Source of the DNA: Aquila chrysaetos chrysaetos
Taxonomy: Eukaryota; Chordata; Aves; Accipitriformes; Accipitridae
DNA length: 64,000 nucleotides
Assembly: GCF_900496995.4 (NCBI RefSeq)
Contig: NC_044006.1
Span: forward strand, 43,113,620 to 43,177,619
Direction of reading: 5' to 3'
Position 1 is the first letter of the stretch. Every line of letters starts with the position of its first letter. The notes beneath the pieces were generated by a model. The model did not search any database and was not told the origin of the DNA. It was given only the letters and a program-made list of their open reading frames with translations. Made by a program: the position numbers and the translations under genes. Shown piece by piece: positions 45,515 through 59,400 of the stretch.

Positions 45515-48500
45515 GAGTACTCCCCCCCCTTTTATTTTGCCTACTACTGTCAGTGAATGCTTTTAAAACAGCCATTTAAAAACAGAAATTCTTTGTTCCT
45601 TGCCTGCGGGCAGTGAGCCAAGATTCAAGATTCTGAGAGGGGAAATGACTTGGCAAGGGTTGTGAAGAAAATTAAAGAAAGCAGATATCAATGGGGACAG
45701 TATATTATACTTGCTGAAGTTCCCCTCCTCCCACTGGGTCCATCTGGGCCTCAAAACGTTTCTACATCTCTGTATCAGCTTCTTAGGGGGGGAAAAAACA
45801 TTTAAAAAAAATCATCTCAGCTTCATTCCATCTGGGACACTTTTCTTTATGCTTTCTTGCTGCCATTCAGGTCCCAGTAGGACCCTTGCTCATATGAATC
45901 ACAGTTGTGACAGAGCGTGAAGTACCTACCTTCTTAGCCTCTCATTTCCCAATAAGATTGCCACAATTTTTTCATTGCAGCTGAACACTAGGCTATGTCA
46001 AGCACCCCCTTGCAAAGTCCTAACTAGCACCTCTACTCCCTTGTGAAATTTCACAGCTGTGTTTGCACCACTCTTTCCAAAGCCCCTGGTGACTCCAAAA
46101 CTTCCTTCCAAGATGATAATGTTTAGCTAATTTTAGCTAGTTTTACAGAAAGCCATACCTGCAAGATCATGAGTGTAGGCTACTGAGACGACAGGGATTT
46201 TCACTGAACGTTTTAAAGACAACTAAAAGGAAGGGGGTTGTCATTAAAGAGAACAAAAAGGAGAGGGGAGGGTGGAGTCAGCTAACAAAGTGATGGCTGC
46301 AATGGTGGAGAGACTGCCGCTGCAGAGTTGGTCACACATGTACACACAGTCCAGCATCCACACAGACACTATTCACACAGAACAGTAACAAAAAAGAGGG
46401 CAGAGGAAGAATTTAACTTGCCTGGTTTTACTTCAAGAAACCTGCAGAATTCAAACTGAGTACGGATGTGTACAAGGTGTCCACCAAAAGTATATTTCAG
46501 TGGTAAAACTACAATACAGACAGGGCCTCAGATTCACGCTCCCTCCCAGGAGGCTGATCCAGTGGAAGATTTTAGAAAAATAACACTGGAGGCAATGTTA
46601 AAAGACAGATTAAGTTCTTCTCTTCTACATCTTTTATTATTTCTAGATTGACTTGTCAGTTTATCTTAGCATAGCAAGGGTATGACAGACAGTAGTTAAC
46701 CATAGCACCACAGTGGTGTGCATTACAAAATATTTTATTGATAAAATTAAGCAGAAGGTACCCAGAAATTTAACTGGATTATTTATATCATGGTAGCCTC
46801 TTATTTCTTCGCTATTACTGAAGAGACCAATTTCAGTGGTATAAGTTTTAAGTCCTCTTGTCTAGGCCTCTAGTCTAGGCCCTGTTTTACGTAAGCAAAG
46901 TACCCATTTAGTTCTGAGCAATCCAAAATGAATCTTTTAAATTACATAGCCAAATGGTAATATAATTTTTTTTTTTAAAGTTGACAATCATAAAAGAAAA
47001 TTTAGGAGACTACTAATAATGCTCACTTGAGGAAACCCAGCCCACGTAATAGTACAAGTTTTCAATCACAGGTGAAAGAGCTTGTCAAATAACAAATACT
47101 ATATAAAGTACATTTTAGCAGTAAACTTGTACCAGCACAAAACACATTCATTTGAATGACTAAGCTCCACAGATTTTTGACAGCTACTGCAAACAATTTA
47201 ATGGCTATTTTTGACACTTGCTAGTCTTCAGATATGTTGACTACACAGCTGAGAATTTAAGCTGACAGCATGCATTTATCCTACTTACAGTTTGGGCAAA
47301 ATACAGGAACAAGTGCCCTGAACTATTCTTGGAGAAGGTACAAGTGATCATGAACTCCAGGGGCAGTATTTTACTTTTAGCAGTTAAATGACATCCAATC
47401 CCCAAGCTAAATCACAATAAGTGATTAGCTAATACCAATGCCTCCTTCAAGAAGCTAAAAGCCAAAAGGAGTCTCTAAGAGCAGAGACTACAAAAGCTTT
47501 AAAAAAAAAAGGAAGTCGCTTAATTTCCAACTGTAAAAGCTTTAGGAAAAAGACCTATTTACGAGACCAAAGGAATTCCAACATACTTGCTTAATCCTCT
47601 GGAGTTATCAAGTACCTGAAATAAATTATTAAACAATTATATATTGTAAGACATAAAATAACAAAAAGAGGCCAGAATAATTTAGGCTTTATACACATGG
47701 GTATCTCTAGCAGTCAAAACGGGAACAAAGGTAACAACAAATTAACAAATTTCCACAATTTAGCTAAAACTGCCATCGCTCCTCTTCTGACACTAGAACA
47801 AGATGCTACTTACAATATATTATCATCTTCATACTGTCTCCTTTCTTTGATACTCTCATGAAACAGCGATTCATGACCTTTCTTCCAAAATAAACACTAC
47901 ATCACAATTAGAACAAATCACATGCATGCTTAGCTATTACATTCAGCATGTTCATATTCTGAAGGTTCTATAGAAAAAAAAGTCACAATTCCTACAAAGC
48001 TCACTTTTCACAGTGGAAAAACTGCCCCCCCCCATTCACCCACTGAGGGGGTAAAACCACAACAAAAGAAACCCCAGTTGTTCACCTGATTTAAACTGCA
48101 CTAAAGAAACTCCTCATCATGTCATAGGACAGAACAAAAATTCCATCTGCTTTGCTTTGTGGCACACAAACACAGAAATTACACTCTATACTACCTGTCA
48201 GTATCTTTTAGATGACAAGATACATGAAAGAGAATTTACAGGATGCTACCACGTTAGATTAGGAAACTGAAAAGTAAGTTTATTAATAATGAATGATTAA
48301 CAGAGCTACAGAAGTAAGGTAGAGATAAGAGGACGTTATAAACATTTACAGAAATAAATTTAATGGAAGATTAAAAATGTAGTTAAAATATCATCAGATG
48401 TTACATATAAAAGCAATTTTACTGCATTGTAAGAAGGTAGCATTATTCCACAACTCTTGCTGTCATTAAGTTTCATATAGTATAATCTCCTAAAATTAAA

Positions 48501-48749
48501 ACAAATAGCTTTGCCCATTTTTTTTCTATGCAAACTTGTTAGTGCCAGGAGATCACTTAACCTAGTATTATTGAGGACCCTGCCTTTGCTCGAATATAGA
48601 TTAAACAAACTTTTTTTTTTTTTCCTACTAAGTTCCATCACATCATTGTAAGCACATTTTGCCTCCTTGAAAGTTAGGTCCTTACAGTACAAGACAGACA
48701 TCAATCTTGCAGAGTCACTGCAGTCATAGTTTACGACAGGAAGGCCACT

Positions 48750-50040
48750 GCAAACGAAGGAGGAGACCAGAAAACCCTCGTTTCCTTCACCGCTTCCTCA
48801 CCATCCAAGGACACTGCATCACAGCCCTGGAAAACGGTTACCCAGCCGAAAGGACCCTTCGGCCACGGCGGGCAGCAGCACACACCGTCCCCAAGAACCT
48901 GTAAGAGGGGCCTGCAGCAACACCGCCACGAGCCGCCAGGAAGGCCCACGCTGGCGCCGGTAACCAGAGCCTGCAGAGCGGGAAGGAACCGACCGGCAGG
49001 CAGCACCGAGCGCTCAGGCAGCCCGACAGCACCACCCGCTGCGGAAGGACAGGCGGGGGGGGGCGGAGGGAAAGCTGACGGCTGCACAAGCGCCGGCGGG
49101 GGGGGGAGGGGGACAGAAGCATGGCCGAGCCCAGGATGATAAACCTGTCCCGAAGCAGGGGGCAAGCCTGAGGCGGAGAACAAAGCGGGGCGCTCAGGCG
49201 AAGTGAAAACCTGGGTTTGCCTGGCAGCCGCAGCCAGACCGCGGCAACCCGGCCCCCCTGCTCGCACACTGCTCGGCTCCCCCCTCGCCACCCCCGGCCG
49301 AGCCTGCCGCCTCTCCCCCCGCCCGGCGGGGCCGCCCCGTCTTCCCACAGGGACTGCCGGGCCTCCACCACCCTCACGCCGCCCCCACTCAGCAGAAGGC
49401 CTTTCCGCGCCCCTTCCCCAGCTAAGGGGCGGGTACAGCCCTTCCACACACCCCGCTGCGATCTGCCGCCCGGCACGGCGCCTACAGGAGGACGGGGCAG
49501 CCCCTTGGCGGAGCCCCCCAGCAGCCCCGCACTACCTCCACTCCCGGCCCTCAGCCGTCTGACAGGCACCGCTCGCTCCGCTTCCGCCCGCCTCGCCACG
49601 CCTCGCGTCGCGTCGCGCCACCTGAGACCCCGCCCCTTCTCCCCCCTCCACCCTTCCCGGTCAAGCGGGCTGCCGCAACACCCCACCCCCCCGCGCTGCC
49701 TGGGGCGCATGCGCGGCCGGGCCCCTGCCGCCGGCCCCCCCCCCCCCCCCCCCTTCCCGCCATTGGCGGCGGTGCGCGTGAGAGGCGGGAGCGTGAGGGA
49801 CGCCGGCCGTGGCCGGTCGCCGCTGCCGCTGCTGCGAGGGGCCTCGATGGGGGCGAGGAGGCCTGGCCGCAGGGCCCTCGGCCGCAGGGCCGCCGCCAGG
49901 CAGGCGGGGAGAGCCACAGCGCGTTGTCGAGCAGCGAGTGAGGCAGGCTGTGTGGGGCCGGCAGGGCAGTACGTAATTGCAGGCCTGGTAGTGCTTGCTG
50001 GAAACACTCGGGGCCGGGCTCCAAACAGGAACCCCCGGGG
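48750..50040 (-). promoter_or_regulatory. CCDC126: CpG-island promoter of CCDC126
   Basis: A strong CpG island lies upstream of the CCDC126 coding exons. It contains a perfect NRF1-type GCGCATGCGC at 49705-49714, an inverted CCAAT in GCCATTGGC near 49760, GC boxes (CCCCGCCCC near 49629) and a C20 run at 49735-49754. A possible untranslated first exon ends at 49536 with GGAG|GTAGTG on the minus strand. This is an inference without transcript data. Confidence 0.75.
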
Positions 50041-50099
50041 AAGCTGGAAAGCTGCGTGGCCGTGGCTGTTAATTCCTATTGACGTTCATAACTAAAGAT

Positions 50100-52740
50100 T
50101 ACCTTCAGAGATACAAACCGGGAAAGGTGTTGTTTCTGCCCTCTAACGGCGTAAGTGAATTTTGTTAGTGGCCTCGGAAGTGAGTGCTGTCCCTCAGCTG
50201 CATAAGCTGGACTGTTCGTGGCTGGGACAGTACGTAAACTCCCACCGTGATAGTCACGTCAGCAAAATCCATTGTGGGTATAGGACTGTGCTAGCAAGCT
50301 ACCTCAGGCTCTTCCTGCAAGGTGATACTTAAAGGAAGTTGGTATCAGTTAACTAAAGGTGAACATAAGGGCACTTTAAACAGCTGCAGTGTTGCTAGTG
50401 TTCAGGAGTATCTGTTTTTCACCCTAGCTCAATCCCTTCAGGATTGTCCCTACCTAGACAAGCTGAGGTACCGGTTACAGGTCAGATGTTGCAGGCGGGT
50501 GTAGGGGAAGGTTCCGTTTGCAACACTGCATCCTCTGTAAAATAAAACACAGTTACAGCAAGCATTGTCCTGGCAGCTTGCTGATCCCACCACCGCTCTA
50601 CCTCCCCATCGGTTACCCCCACACCTGCACTGTGCTGCAGCTTTCCCTCCCTTCCAGGGTGTGTCAGAGGCTACCTGGCTCCTCTCCAGTTTTCAACCTT
50701 TTTTTCCGCACAGATTAGATGCAGGAAAATTTAGCATTTTAATCTCTTGCTCTAATAGAAAAAAAGGATGTTGATACATCAGAGGGGTTAGTGGCCAAGG
50801 CCTAAGTAGATAGACAAAACTGTTGGCAGGTGGTATCATGTCAGCCAGTGAATCAGTTGCATATAAAACTTTTCTAATGTTGGCTAGTTTGCAGCCCCTT
50901 ATTTCAGAGTCTTGTGAAACATATTTGGGGATTTTTCTTTTTTCTTTTCATGTTGGTCTGGAAAATATTGGTGTTCATCTGAGAATTTAAATTTGAGAAA
51001 ATTAGGCAATTGTTGAATAGAAGGCTGTATTCCCACAGAGAATTCAGAAGAAGCTGCATTAAAGGATTTATATTTTTATTTGATTATGCAATCCATCCCA
51101 TGGACAAAAGTCTTTTGCTGAACTATACAATGTTGAATGAGGACAGGCAAAAAAATAAAACCTGAAATATTTAGTAAGTAAGCTTTCGAGTGAACAGATT
51201 GACTGTATATTGTGCAACACCAATGAAATTGTTGCTAGAAGCATGTTCCAAAGCAGAATCACATCGGATTCTGTGGGTATTTTCTCATGAAGATTTCCTC
51301 TTGAAAAGATCAAAAACAGATGGTCTGAAACAGACTCCACGTAACAAACGTACTGCAGCTATTTACTGCCATTTATTACGGTACTATTTGCTCAGTGATT
51401 AATCCTCTGTTTTCACAGACGTGCGCTGAACAGCTGTAATGTCTTTGCAAATATAATTTATATGGTATTTAGAGATTACTAGGGAGAGAAAGGGAAATCT
51501 GTCAATGATGTAATAACAGGAAGATTTGCTTGTGGATGTCACAAAATTGTATTAAGAAATCTGTCTCCATTATAAACATACCCTCTCTTGACAGGAACTC
51601 TGACCTATTAATAACATTCTTAATTCCTATTGCCTGAAGGCCTCATGTATTTGGCCATCTTTCACGAACATGCATCTCACAATATTATGTGATACTTTTT
51701 TCCCTTATCCAAGATGTGTGGTAAAAACTGTATCACAAAATAATATCAAGCACCTTGTTTCTCCTCAGCGACATATGAAAATCAAACCTTAACAGTGTTT
51801 ACATGGTCCTCGTAATTGTAGGTAATAATATTCTCAGGATCATTTCGAGGGATAGATAAAAGCCCAGGATTGCAGGAGTAAAAACTTGCTATACTGCAGT
51901 GTTCTGTATTATTTTTCAAAATCCAAAAAAGCAAAAATAGGTTGCTGGTACATTGTTTTCTTTGTTCTTTTCCCCGTGCCATTCACTATCAGTAGGCTGT
52001 CCTTCTGACATTAATTTGCATAGCTATTGCTTTGTCCTTTTCAAACGTGTATTAAGAATTTTCTCTCTCATGGTATGTTTAAACTGCTTAATGGTAACAG
52101 CTAGAGAACAGCACTCTGACAAATATGCTTCATGATTAGTGTACCTGCTTCCTTCTTACTTAACAAATTAATCCTCCAATCTGTATACTTAGGTAAGAAT
52201 GTACACCTTATACTTTCCTTACTGCCGCTCCTGTTTTTCTCTCTTCCTGATCCCTTACCAGTAGTTTATACCCTTTCACTTTAGGGAATGGGCCTGATCT
52301 GGGCCCATCTTTCCCTCAAAAAAGTGCATTTTTTCCCCCAGATCGTGAATACTGTATACTCACTACTGCATTAAAGCTGACAGTATATTACAACAGTGTA
52401 TCAATGTTGCTTGAAAAAGCTCCGTAAGGCATGCTTGAAGTACCCACAATTATGTCACGTTAGTGTATCCTTGAGGCCATCTCTGGCTGTTTTCTGTGTC
52501 TGAACAGGATAGAGAGGAGGAACGGGGAAGCCCTTGTGATGTGACCGAGCAGAAAAGACAAGCCTTTCGGTAAAATGGTGGTTAAAAGGAAATTCTCAGG
52601 ACTGCACGTGAAAAATTTAGGCCTTTGTTTCCTAGAAGTATTCAAGACTGAATCACGTGTGTTCATTCCCAAACAAGGAAAGCAGCCTTCCAGCCGTGCA
52701 CGTTAAGTAGCCTGTTGCCGCAACAAAACACCACCGACAA
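50100..52740. other. Spacer between divergent CCDC126 and TRA2A promoters
   Basis: AT-rich DNA about 2.6 kb long with no recognisable exon, repeat family or RNA gene. Regulatory elements could be present but none is evident by eye. Confidence 0.5.
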
Positions 52741-53017
52741 CGCGGACTTCAAGGTGTTAACCGTAAACATTCCCCCCTGCGGTGCAGAAGCAGAACCCCG
52801 GAGAAGGTGCCGGGAGGAGGTGAGCGGGGGAGACAGTGAGAGATGAGGAGCAGGGTCGGTTTTCAGGGCGCGCAGGAGCCGCAGCCCTAACGGGAGAGCC
52901 CGCCTTCGCACACCGAGCGGGACGACCAGGCCGCTCGCTCCCGCGGCGGCGCGCCCCCGAGAGCCGCCGCCAGGAGGCGGCGCGCACCCGCCCCCCGGTC
53001 TCTCGGCGGCGGAGCGA

Positions 53018-53036
53018 GCGCGCGCGCGCGCGCGCG
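53018..53036. repeat. (GC)n dinucleotide run in the TRA2A promoter
   Basis: Nineteen bases of strictly alternating G and C just upstream of the NRF1-type motif, a classic Z-DNA-prone sequence. Confidence 0.9.
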
Positions 53037-53365
53037 GGGAGGGGGCTGCGCATGCGCGTCGGGCCCCCGCGAAGCTTGTCGCAGCCGCGCTCGCTGTCCC
53101 GCCGGCGGTGCTTCCTTTGTGACAGGCGGGCCGAGGCCGGCTCCGCCCCCCGCGCGGTGTCGGGCGCAGACGGAGCGGAGGCGCCATTTTGCGCTGCTGC
53201 GGGAGACGGTTTGGGAGGCTCTGGCGGGAGGGAGGTGGCAGCGGTACCGGTGCCGATAGCGGTAATAATAACGGCAACAATAGTAGCAGTAGCGGTCGTG
53301 GGCGCAGCTGCTGCTCGGGACTAGCGTCCCCGTTCGCCCAGCCCCGTGGCCAGGACTCTGCCGAC

Positions 53366-53401
53366 ATGAGCGACGTGGAGGAGAACAACTTCGAGGGGAG
53401 G
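53366..53401 (+). CDS. TRA2A: TRA2A coding exon 1
   Basis: ATG at 53366 encodes MSDVEENNFEGR and ends AGG|GTGAGT (phase 0). The 5' part of the exon is untranslated leader within the CpG island. Confidence 0.97.
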
Positions 53402-56400
53402 GTGAGTGGCCGTCCCTACCCGGGCCGTGCTGAGAGGGGGCGACCTGACCCGGAGAGCGTGGGTGGGGGCGCTCGTCTTCCTCCGGCCCGGTAGGGGTGG
53501 GGGCAACGCAGCTTGTCTCTAAAATGGCTTCTTCAGGCGCCCGAGTCTTGACTGGGCCGTGGGCGACGCGCGTCCCTCTCCTCTCCCCGTCTCCCTTTTT
53601 TCTTTTTTTTTCTTCTTTTTTTTGCCCACCCGGCGCTGAGGAGCTGGCCCAGCGCGCAGCTGAGGTCCGCTGCCTTAACCCTCACACGCTTCCTCCTCCC
53701 ATCACATCTCTCCGTTCCCATCCCCCTCCGTCGGGATGCGGGCCCTGAGCTCTGGTGCTGCGGGTTCGCCTCCACCCTGCTAGTTCAGGTTTTTTCTTTA
53801 TAAGAACAGGGCTTAGAGCGCTGCTGTAGCCCGGTGTTTCTCCCCGCTTCTCTCTTTCTTTTCTTTCCTTCCCGTGATCTCGAGCCGCCCTGTTGTCCCG
53901 GCACTCTGTTGTTTGCCGGACCTAGGCGTCGGGGTCGTTGCCTTTCCCCGTCCTCACTCTGCCTGCGGGCAGTGCCGGTCTCCCGGTCGTGGCTGGGAGA
54001 GCGCGGTCCCGCGCGGCGTAGCCGAGGCCTCCGCCCGCGTAAAAGAGGAGGGTCTGGGTCCTTTTGTGAGAGGTGCGGTGCCTCTTCCTGGCTGCTGGCC
54101 CGCGAACAGGATCTTCTTCGGGCCAGGTTTCCTGAAGCCATCGGGGAGGTATGGCCTTCGTTCTTAAACCGTTGAAACTCATTGATCACGCAGCTGAAGA
54201 CTTTCTCTCATCAAGCTGCTGCGGCTTTGTAACCTTGTTAGGCCTGTTTCTTCTCTCTTCCCTCCGATTGCTGTGGTTTTTCATGCGCACGTATGACTGG
54301 TCCCTTCCATTTTCAGTGGGTTTTTTTTTTCTTAGTGATAATCAGGGCAAGGAGGAGTTAGAAGATGTTTGAAACAGGAATGAAATATGTGCTTTGTCCT
54401 CACTCCACTTTTTTTAATTTTGCAGAGATTTTTTTGTTGTTGTTGTTCACTCTTTTAAGAGATTCTTTAGAGGAACACCTGAGCATCCTTTTGGTGAATT
54501 TCTCTGATGAATCAGTGACAGCAGCTTTGCAGTTGTATAGGGTTACTGCCTGGGGAAACAAGCAGTGAAATTTTGGAAGAGCAGTGTCACGTTCTAATAA
54601 TTACTTTTACACGAATATTGGTACCCTTTTGTAGTGTTAGTAAAAAAAAAAAAAGTTCCCTAGGCTAAGAGTGCTGTACCTGGCTGTGCAGTGACTGCTG
54701 CTGCTGCTTCCTCAGGTGAGGTAAACAAAATCTGTTCTTGTGTTGATTGCTTGGACAAAGATGGGCTATATAGCTAAGCTCTTTTCAGCTAAATAAACTA
54801 ATCTCTGAAGGGAAAGCCAACTAAGTCTGAGAAAGTTGAGCAACAAGCATGCTTTGTTGTTAAATTTTTTTTTTTTTACTTCAGTTTCCCATTTTACAGT
54901 AAGATTTATATTTTTAAAAATTATTTTCTTGTCTGTGTTCCCACTGCGGTTTATTGTCAGGAAATATTTATGTTAGGTTCATCCACAGAACATTTGTATT
55001 AGTTTCCTTGATGGATCTGTTGTTCATGTTACAAAGCTTATATAGCTGTGTGGTTCCAGAATTTCTGCATGCCGCCTTCTGCCAAATGTAGAAGTAAAAT
55101 AATGTTTTGAGAGTATGTGAAGTCTGAAAAGTCCTATGTAGCAGTTTCTGTGACTACTACTTCTTAGCTGCCTTGTTGGGTTTTTTTTGTGGTGGTGGAA
55201 AATTTACCTGTTGGAAAGAGCTGCTGACTGTGTCGAATCTTCATTTGGAAAGCTTCTATTTTCTCTCCCTAACACCGGAATTTCTCAATCAATCTGGCAT
55301 GTGGTAGTGTCTTGTCTAGTGGTATTTTTTCATAACTGAACATAATGGCAGGTATTTGATTCATTTATAGTTTGGGGGGGTTGTGCTACTAATGAACATT
55401 TGTAAGCAGTTCTTTTTTGCTTCAGTAATACTTTTTTTGTTGGTGGTGCTACTAAAATACTTGAAATAAGAAATTACATTTTGGGCTGTAACACTGTATA
55501 TTTTATTTTCACTGAAAGTACTCACAGGCATAAAATTAAGCATGCGTAACTTCGGGGCTTTAGAGTTTAGCCTGTTTTTCCCAACTGGACAGAACTCTAT
55601 TATGCACTGAATGTCCTGGTGCTTCATTTTGCTATATGCAGGCACATGGAACTGAGTATGGCATAAGTTTTCAATGGGAGAAAGAACTGCATAAACTGGA
55701 AGAAAGTTTGTAAAGAACCTGCTTTCCTGGAAATTGCCACAAATAAGAATTCTGAGTACCCTTTCAGTTTTCTCCCTGCCCACGCCCTCCTTCAGTTTAA
55801 ATACTAAATAGTGCGATGTGCTTTTAAAAAACTAAATGCCAAAGGAGTAGGGGAGTTTAAGTTTAGTTTAAGTCCTTTTATATTCTATCCATGTAGATGT
55901 ATATTGTCCCAAAAGCACTTCAGTGAAAGTTCTTGAAAGTAGTGGTGAAGTCTGATACTAAGATGAAGGTGCTTACTGATACGTATGAAGTTTTGTCTTA
56001 AAGAGATTAGTGTTTTCCTGTTTTGCTTCTTACTTTGTGAAGAAGGAATGTTCATATATAAATAATGATAATTCAGTTAAACTTTTTAATTTTCCCACAA
56101 TATGACCAGGAATTTTACCTTTTTTTAAGCTTTTTTTTTGCAGCATTAAGATACTGTCCATGTATATGCTTTGCCTCTAATTTATTATTTTAAAATCATA
56201 ATGTTAATTAATCTGAACAGGAAATTTAGAATAGTCATGGAAATAACTTTCCAATGAGATTGCATAATTTGCACTATTTAAAATCTTGCATTTCTAAAGT
56301 GTTGGGTAAAATAATTGTAGACACTGTAGTGTTTTTTTTTTTTATTCTTGAGCTCATTCATTTTTTTATTGGCTTTTTTTTTAAGCAAATGTTAATCAAA

Positions 56401-59400
56401 TATGCTCAGACTAATTAACATCTGCTCTTGTTTTTGTGTCATTTTGTTTCAACTTAAGCAAGTTCTGTATTAAGAATGTGGCTGCTTGAACAGAAGAAAT
56501 CCCCCCTCAAGCAAGCATGGTGATTTAATGGAAAGAAATTGACAGAAGAATTAGAAATACAGTGCATGTGCTAGAGCTAAGTTTATGGACATTAAGAAGA
56601 AAAAAAGATTTTAAGTTGTGCTTCTTACCCAGTGACTTGACTTTTCCAAAAGTCATAGGATTTTATCACCGTTGAATGTTCTTTGTGAGCAGATTAGACA
56701 AATGAGGCTTTTTAATCTTTTATTGCTGTCAGATGACAGGCAACTCTTATTTCCTTTCATATTCGTTGTTATTTCTAATAAGACATTGCTCATTTGGTGT
56801 GCATTTTGTGATGCAACTTTATTAAAATGTTTCCCAGAGCAGTGAACGAGCTGGAGTCTGAACAAACCTGCACTTCAGAAGCTCCACTTGAAACTTTGAT
56901 CGATTACTTTTTTGAGCTTCTAATACTGTTTGATTTCTGTAATCTTAAAAGTTTAGTAGTTTTCTACCAATATTAATGTGCTGTTTGTCTAAATAGATAA
57001 AACTTTTTATGAGAACAAAGATAGAACTCCATTTTAGAACTCCACATTGGTTGTCTTCCTTCATTCTAATGAGATGCCTCTTCTTGCTCTGTGCAGAATC
57101 TCACAGTGATCTCAGTCTAATAAAGCACTTGGAAGAAATATATGACTTTGCATGTGAGCCATCTTCTTGAAGGAAGTATGTGTAGTTCATATGTATGCAA
57201 GCAGCTTTTGGATTAGCTTAACTGTGAATGTGTCTTGTATTTGCTTCATGAAGCTTGTATGCAAAATACTTAATTTCATATGTGTTCTAATGTTAGTTAC
57301 CTAAATCTGATCAACTTTGAGATAATTTCTGTAGCGGAATAAAAAAAAAAAAGAGGGGGAAGTCTGTTTAGCTATTCTATTCAACCTCTTCTGTAGTGGC
57401 AATCTGCCACCTCTGTGGAAAGGAAGGCACATTGCTTTCCATACCTTTTGAAATACAGGCGTGAGGATCTGCTTATGCTCAGGAGTTCTGCATTTGCTTG
57501 GAGAGTGTCGTGATCACCCTGTGGTTTCTAATGACCAGTGTGGGAAAGAAGACTTTTTCTGGAAGTCAATTTTTTTTCTTTAATCAAGCTTAATAAATTC
57601 TAGATTTTTCTGGACCATGTCAGCTGGGAAGACTGGTCTTTTTGAAAACAAATTCTGTTTCCTATCTTCCATATGTGATAAAGAATTGACTACAGAACCC
57701 TCCCTGAAGAGGCATATTTTCAAGCCTCAGTGAGAAGATTAACTTGTAATTTCAAAAAGTTTATTGCTGAAGCTTCCTCTTCCCTTTTTTTCTTCTTTTT
57801 TTTTTCTTTTAATCAGAGCAGTATCACTGAGAAATACATAGTTTGCTGATATTCCTAGCTTTTAAAATACACGTCTTTAAGATTGCGCAACTTAAGAGTT
57901 GCTTTTTATACATAAGTTTATGTATACTATTGAAGTATTTATAGAAGAACAGCTAATTAAGGGATCCAGTTTATTTTTAGTATAGAGTGACAGAACATAG
58001 CATGAAGCAAAAATTATTTAACTTCTCTTGTGAGTTTCAGGGAAAGTTGGCAAATTTCTGTCAAACAGTGGTTAAAATGTAATCTTGTCCTTTCTCATAA
58101 ATGAGATGTCACTAAATTGACAGTTGTAACTAGTGAACGTAGGCTGCTGCTAAATTTCTGGGGTTTTTTTGACTGCTTATATTTTTCTTTCACCTTTATA
58201 AAGTTGGACTTCATTTATTTTTTTTTAGTTTGGGCAGGAGTTTTTAGTAGGATTTTTGTGAAGTCTGAACTACCGTTTTGCTGGCTTAATGGTATTGCTA
58301 GACTAGTTGTCCTGTCCTTTTTTCACCCCATGTGTATTTCTTCTTAACAAGGTCAAATGAATTTCAACTGAAAATTCTGTGTGATTTAACGATTTTTTTT
58401 CTTCCCATTTCACTTCCCATGTTTTGCTGCAGAAAGCCTAAGTTAAGCTTATTCAGTTCTTTTTTCGTGTCTCACTTCAAATTTTGATAGCCTTTCTGTC
58501 GTACTCTGAAATGATAAGGTGTGAGGTGAGGTAAGGCATGACAGAAGTTCAGGACGGAAGAGTGGTGTAAAAGAAAGAACAATTTTGTCTTTTTTTTTTT
58601 TTTCCCCTCATGTTTTTTACCATACCCTGTTTTTGATAGGTAGAAAACTGAAAGAATGCTTAAGGACTTTGGCAATTCTACTTTGCATAGAAGTGTTTTG
58701 AATGCTTTTAAAATAGTAATTAGTTATACTGGAAAGTAGCACTTCTTTTGAAGGATGCGAGGAAGATAAACAGTATCTGTAACTGGCATCAATTCTGTGG
58801 TTTAAACAGTTGTACCAGTATGGATGAAGTGCATTGACATGACTGATGTTTTGCTCAGCTGGATCATCTAAAGTTGTTGATAGTTGTTCAATGGCTGGGT
58901 TTAGGTGATCGTGAGATATTGTGGGGTGGGGAGGAGGGGAGATATCCTTTCCATACCACTTTGTTCCCTGTTGTTCTTTCTGGAAGGGAGAAGGTAGAAA
59001 GGATGAAAAATACTCCACAGTCCTCTCTTTAAATGCTTCTAGCTGTGCATCTTCTTATCCAAAGAAACAGTAACTGAAGCTGCAGTCTCTAGATTTTGTA
59101 TTTACCTACAATAATTTCTTTGGCTGCAAGTTCCACTTCTTGGTGAATCATTAAACCCATTTCCTGGTATGTACTTGAGGAAGCCACCAGATCTTATTCT
59201 GAGGAAGCACGCTGTTACGATTGAGATTTTTTTAAAAATTATTATTTTAGGTGGGGGTTTTGGTGTAGTTTTTGTTTGGTTTTTTTAATTTTGCCCTGGG
59301 AAAAGTGTTATTGACAGATGTAGCATTTGTTTGGAAAGGGAAGTCTGATCTGAAGAACGTTAGGATCAGCTGACTAGCTGACTGTCTTTTACTACAGGCT

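Larger units (their letters stand above)
37600..49530 (-). other. CCDC126: CCDC126 5' intron region
   Basis: The 11-12 kb between the CpG island and the first coding exon is mostly AT-rich. It contains a G21 tract, an (AAC)n microsatellite, a dispersed repeat pair and two exon-like fragments listed separately. Untranslated CCDC126 exons may exist here but I cannot place them. Confidence 0.5.
52780..53760 (+). promoter_or_regulatory. TRA2A: CpG-island promoter and 5' leader of TRA2A
   Basis: A CpG island spans TRA2A coding exon 1. It carries a perfect GCGCATGCGC (NRF1 type) at 53048-53057, a (GC)n run at 53018-53036 and GGCGCCATTTTG near 53180. The last contains a YY1-like CCAT core typical of promoter-proximal sites. 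Transcription probably starts near 53150-53200 (inference). The leader before the ATG is open in the TRA2A frame from about 53189. Confidence 0.8.

Noticed and set aside
48838-50095. 389-codon minus-strand and 292-codon plus-strand open frames
   Set aside because: CpG-island artefacts around the CCDC126 promoter: low-complexity Pro/Gly/Arg content, overlapping each other, with no known similarity.
52663-53388. 241-codon minus-strand frame over the TRA2A promoter
   Set aside because: CpG-island open frame antisense to TRA2A exon 1; Arg/Pro/Ala low complexity.
55361-55783. 140-codon minus-strand frame in TRA2A intron 1
   Set aside because: No recognisable motif and no convincing flanking splice sites; within the range expected by chance in 64 kb on two strands.
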